From positions 1-9,614 of the forward strand of contig JACRMO010000208.1 in assembly GCA_016214925.1 (NCBI GenBank): DNA of 9,614 bases, in the 5' to 3' direction. This DNA is from Gammaproteobacteria bacterium (GTDB taxonomy: Bacteria; Pseudomonadota; Gammaproteobacteria; Thiohalobacterales; Thiohalobacteraceae). Below are positions 7,398-9,614 of this stretch, piece by piece. Numbering within the stretch: the first letter of the stretch is position 1; every line of letters begins with the position of its first letter. Below the pieces are notes generated by a model. The model saw nothing but the letters and a program-made list of their open reading frames with translations. It was not told the origin of the DNA and did no database searches. A program made the position numbers and the translations under genes.

Positions 7398-8327
7398 TCA
7401 GTCCTTATCCCGGTTGCCGAGCATATTCAGCACCGGTGTTCCATCGACTATAGCAGGTGTGAATACGTTCCCCAGCTCGCCGCTGGCCAGATTCTCCGGT
7501 ACGGGCTGGGGGATAAAGCAATCATTCTCGCCGTTGCAGATCGCACCTTCTTCGTCCCAGGGCAGGTTGCGGTAGAGACTCTTGTCGGCAACGCCGAGAT
7601 AGGGATATTTGATGATTTCGAAGTAGGGCGAGTAGTCGAAGTCGCGCGGCGTATACAGGCGGGCGTTGCGCTTATACATGCGCAATTCGCCGTTCTCCAG
7701 GCGCCGCATCACCGGCAGCACCGGGAAATGCACATGGTTGAAGGCGGCGGCGAGCATCGATGAACACACTGTGCGGGTCGGAATCCCCGCGTTATGTTCG
7801 AACAGACTCGATCGCCAATGCCGCGGCACAATGCCATAGGGAAACAGGAAGCGGGCGAGATCCAGCAACTGACGCACATCGTAATCGCAACCGAGCTGAT
7901 TCGCCGCGTAGGCGATGACCGACTGGGCGTCGCGCCGCGCCAGACCCGCCGGCCGGCAGATGCGCAGATGGTCGCTGTGATATTTATCCACTGTGCTGAT
8001 GATGGTCCCGCGACCGAGCAAGGCCTCGATCACCAACTGACTGTTGGGGTCGCCGTCGAAGTGACGCGACACCTGTGCGCGGACGCGCGGATCGTCGATG
8101 TCATTGATGCGCCCGATATACAGCGCAGAATGCGTCCAGGAACTTTGGGTGATGTTTTTGATGACCTCGCTGATGCGGGTACGACCTTCGACCAACAGGA
8201 CATCGGCCGGGCGGATTTCATAGCGGATGCGTTCGAAGTCGCAAAGGGGAGTGCGGTCAGCGGGTTTTTCAACCGTTAACCATTGGGTAATGGTTCTGGC
8301 CAACCAGGCCTTGAGTCCACGCCCCAT
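7398..8327 (-). CDS. YiiX/YebB-like NlpC/P60 (circularly permuted papain-fold) cysteine hydrolase
   Basis: Predicted thiol hydrolase or acyltransferase of the permuted NlpC/P60 clan, which also contains LRAT-type lipid enzymes; substrate unknown. With ATG 8327 the product is 309 residues, longer than YiiX (about 200). Seen (numbered from this start): RPADVLLVEG at 39-48, the permuted catalytic His66 in WTHSALYIG, acidic Glu101 in VIEALLGRG, and nucleophile Cys188 in TVCSSMLA, in the His-then-Cys order expected of the permuted fold. No classical signal peptide; the first ~20 residues (KAWLARTITQWLT) could form an amphipathic helix. The C-terminal ~70 residues, with two cysteines in CNGENDC, match nothing I recognise. 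Start: GGAGG at 8333-8337 is 5 bases before ATG 8327; an in-frame ATG at 8342 (314 residues) has AAGGA at 8351-8355, 8 bases upstream, and cannot be excluded. It lies 84 bases upstream of fadE on the same strand, hinting at lipid-related work. Confidence 0.85.
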   Translation of the reverse strand: MGRGLKAWLARTITQWLTVEKPADRTPLCDFERIRYEIRPADVLLVEGRTRISEVIKNITQSSWTHSALYIGRINDIDDPRVRAQVSRHFDGDPNSQLVIEALLGRGTIISTVDKYHSDHLRICRPAGLARRDAQSVIAYAANQLGCDYDVRQLLDLARFLFPYGIVPRHWRSSLFEHNAGIPTRTVCSSMLAAAFNHVHFPVLPVMRRLENGELRMYKRNARLYTPRDFDYSPYFEIIKYPYLGVADKSLYRNLPWDEEGAICNGENDCFIPQPVPENLASGELGNVFTPAIVDGTPVLNMLGNRDKD

Positions 8328-8332
8328 ACAGG

Positions 8333-8337
8333 CCTCC
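8333..8337 (-). promoter_or_regulatory. Ribosome binding site GGAGG for the cysteine hydrolase
   Basis: On the minus strand GGAGG, then CCTGT, then ATG 8327. It is the main reason to prefer this start. The competing AAGGA (8351-8355) before ATG 8342 is weaker but well spaced. Confidence 0.5.
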
Positions 8338-8342
8338 GCCAT

Positions 8343-8472
8343 TTAGCCCGTCCTTGGGTACCAGGGGTTGAGTCGGGCGATACACGGAACCGTGCAGTTC
8401 TGATCGGTTCTAGGGAAGCTAACGGCAGGTGCCGGAAATATATAAGGGCAATGGACCAAACCGCCACCCTGT
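8343..8472 (-). promoter_or_regulatory. 130-bp intergenic region between aminotransferase and cysteine hydrolase; candidate promoter
   Basis: No gene is seen here. It holds an AT-rich patch, TTATATATTT on the minus strand at 8436-8445, which stands out in GC-rich surroundings and could be a -10 element, though no clear -35 lies at the right distance. It also holds two small inverted repeats: GAACCG/CGGTTC at 8387-8392 and 8405-8410 (12-base loop), and CGGCA/TGCCG at 8423-8427 and 8430-8434 (2-base loop). None is followed by a T-run, so no intrinsic terminator for the aminotransferase gene is evident. The hydrolase and fatty-acid genes may be transcribed from here, but this is inference. Confidence 0.3.
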
Positions 8473-9594
8473 TTATAGTTCCAGGAGTTCCAGGGCCCGC
8501 GCCAACTGGTCGCGCGGCGTATAGAAATGCGGCGAGAAGCGCAGGGCGCCACCGCGCACGGCGCAGACCACGCCAGCGGCCTGTAAATGGCGATGGATCT
8601 CCTGAACATCCCGCTTCAGGGGTTTGAAGCTGACGATTCCGGCATAACGTTCAGGCGTCGGCGGCGTAACCACCTTGAATTCCCGTGTTCCAGCGAGCTG
8701 TCCGAGCAGATACGCCGTGTTATCCAGAATCTTCTCGGCGATGGTGTCACGGCCCAGTTCCTCCAATAGGCTCAGGCTGGCCTCCAAGGCATAAATCCCG
8801 AGCATATTGGGGCTGCCACATTCGAAACGTCGGGCGCTATGCGCGGGTGCCCAGTCGCGGCGATCGTAATCACCCATGTGCTCGACCATGTGCCAGCCGA
8901 ACTGTCGGAGCCGCAGCCGCTCGAACAATTCCGCCCGACAGTAAAACAACGCCAAACCTTCAGGACCCAACAACCATTTATGGCCGTCCGCGACCACGAA
9001 ATCCGCGCGGATTCCCCGCACGTTCAGCGGTAAGGCACCGAGGCTTTGGATGGCATCGACACTGAACAATACCTCAGCCGCTTCACAAGCCAGACCCAGG
9101 CGGGCGAGATCGAGCCGCAAACCGGTGTCGTACTGCACGGCGCTGACCGACACTAGACGGGTATGCGTATCGATCGCTTGCAACAACGCGGCTTCGGGAT
9201 CGTCCGTCGCATAAAGCTCGACCGCGCGGACCTGAACGCCATATTCTGCCAGCGATTCCCAGACAATCCGATTCGAGGGGAATTCCTGTGCCGGGATAAC
9301 CACGTTGTCGCCGGAACGCCAGTCCAGGCCATGGGCGATCACCGAGAGTCCCTCGGAGGTATTTTTCAGCAAGGCAATCTCATCGGCAGAACGCGCGCCG
9401 ATCAGGCGTTGCAGACGCTCGCGCAAGCGCTGCTCGACGACCAGCCAGGTTGGGTAGTGCTGCGCACCGCGGCGGCGGTTTTCCTCGGCGAAATTCGCGA
9501 CCGCCGCCGCCGTGCGTGTCGGCCAGGGTGATACTGCGGCGTGGTTGAGGTAGATAACTTCAGGCGATAGGGAAAATTCATCTGGCAAACGCAT
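8473..9594 (-). CDS. Aminotransferase class V-fold PLP-dependent enzyme
   Basis: A fold-type I PLP enzyme of 373 residues, a normal class-V length. Seen: YLNHAAVSPWP at 15-25 (typical N-terminus), KNTSEGL at 77-83 for the phosphate cup, SVDAIQSLG at 178-186 with Asp180 for the pyridine nitrogen, DGHKWLLGPEG at 203-213 with the Schiff-base Lys206, RRFECGSPN at 255-263, and a C-terminal LRFSPHFYT with Arg352, likely contacting the substrate carboxylate. The end resembles isopenicillin-N-epimerase/EgtE-like and kynureninase-like relatives. It lacks the RxGHHC active-cysteine segment of SufS/CsdA, so I do not call it a cysteine desulfurase. The substrate is unknown. Start: ATG 9594 is the first possible one, because an in-frame TGA lies at 9609-9607; the Shine-Dalgarno upstream is weak. 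It is separated from the next gene by 130 bases and shows no obvious link to fatty-acid breakdown. Confidence 0.9.
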   Translation of the reverse strand: MRLPDEFSLSPEVIYLNHAAVSPWPTRTAAAVANFAEENRRRGAQHYPTWLVVEQRLRERLQRLIGARSADEIALLKNTSEGLSVIAHGLDWRSGDNVVIPAQEFPSNRIVWESLAEYGVQVRAVELYATDDPEAALLQAIDTHTRLVSVSAVQYDTGLRLDLARLGLACEAAEVLFSVDAIQSLGALPLNVRGIRADFVVADGHKWLLGPEGLALFYCRAELFERLRLRQFGWHMVEHMGDYDRRDWAPAHSARRFECGSPNMLGIYALEASLSLLEELGRDTIAEKILDNTAYLLGQLAGTREFKVVTPPTPERYAGIVSFKPLKRDVQEIHRHLQAAGVVCAVRGGALRFSPHFYTPRDQLARALELLEL

Positions 9595-9614
9595 CGGCTC
9601 GAAGGCTCATGTCA

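Noticed and set aside
8473..9594. Cysteine desulfurase (SufS/CsdA) for the class-V enzyme
   Set aside because: Cys344 sits in a VCAVRGG context, not in the RxGHHC loop of desulfurases, and no suf or isc neighbour is present.

Overview
The window is GC-rich and holds a compact set of genes, all on the minus strand. The protein families point to a gammaproteobacterium: a FadE-type long acyl-CoA dehydrogenase with an N-terminal membrane region, a FadI-type thiolase, a fused hydratase/dehydrogenase alpha subunit and a long-chain acyl-CoA synthetase. The taxonomic call is inference from family resemblance only. I saw no rRNA, tRNA, CRISPR array, insertion sequence or phage gene.

Layout in the direction of transcription (right to left): a class-V PLP aminotransferase-like protein (9594-8473); a 130-bp gap; a YiiX/YebB-like NlpC/P60 cysteine hydrolase (8327-7398); an 84-bp gap with a 9-bp inverted repeat; then a tightly packed fatty-acid block of fadE-like acyl-CoA dehydrogenase (7313-4797), FadI-like thiolase (4845-3526), FadJ/FadB-like multifunctional protein (3529-1669, broken) and FAA1/FadD15-like acyl-CoA synthetase (1662 to the window edge, 3' end missing). 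These four overlap or lie within a few bases of each other (49-bp overlap, 4-bp ATGA overlap, 6-bp gap), so they very probably form one operon. Together they would activate a fatty acid to acyl-CoA (synthetase), make the trans-2-enoyl-CoA (FadE), hydrate and oxidise it (FadJ-like) and cleave off acetyl-CoA (thiolase): a complete beta-oxidation spiral.

The most notable observation is that the multifunctional subunit is broken. Its hydratase half and dehydrogenase half are both well preserved, but near 2716-2731 the reading frame shifts and about 50-60 residues expected there are missing. These include the linker and the first strand and glycine-rich NAD-binding loop of the dehydrogenase. Frame slippage alone cannot restore the missing residues. 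It is either a recent inactivating deletion or a local assembly error. I do not see a convincing new biological system. The second point of interest is a lipid-clan cysteine hydrolase sitting just upstream of the beta-oxidation operon.
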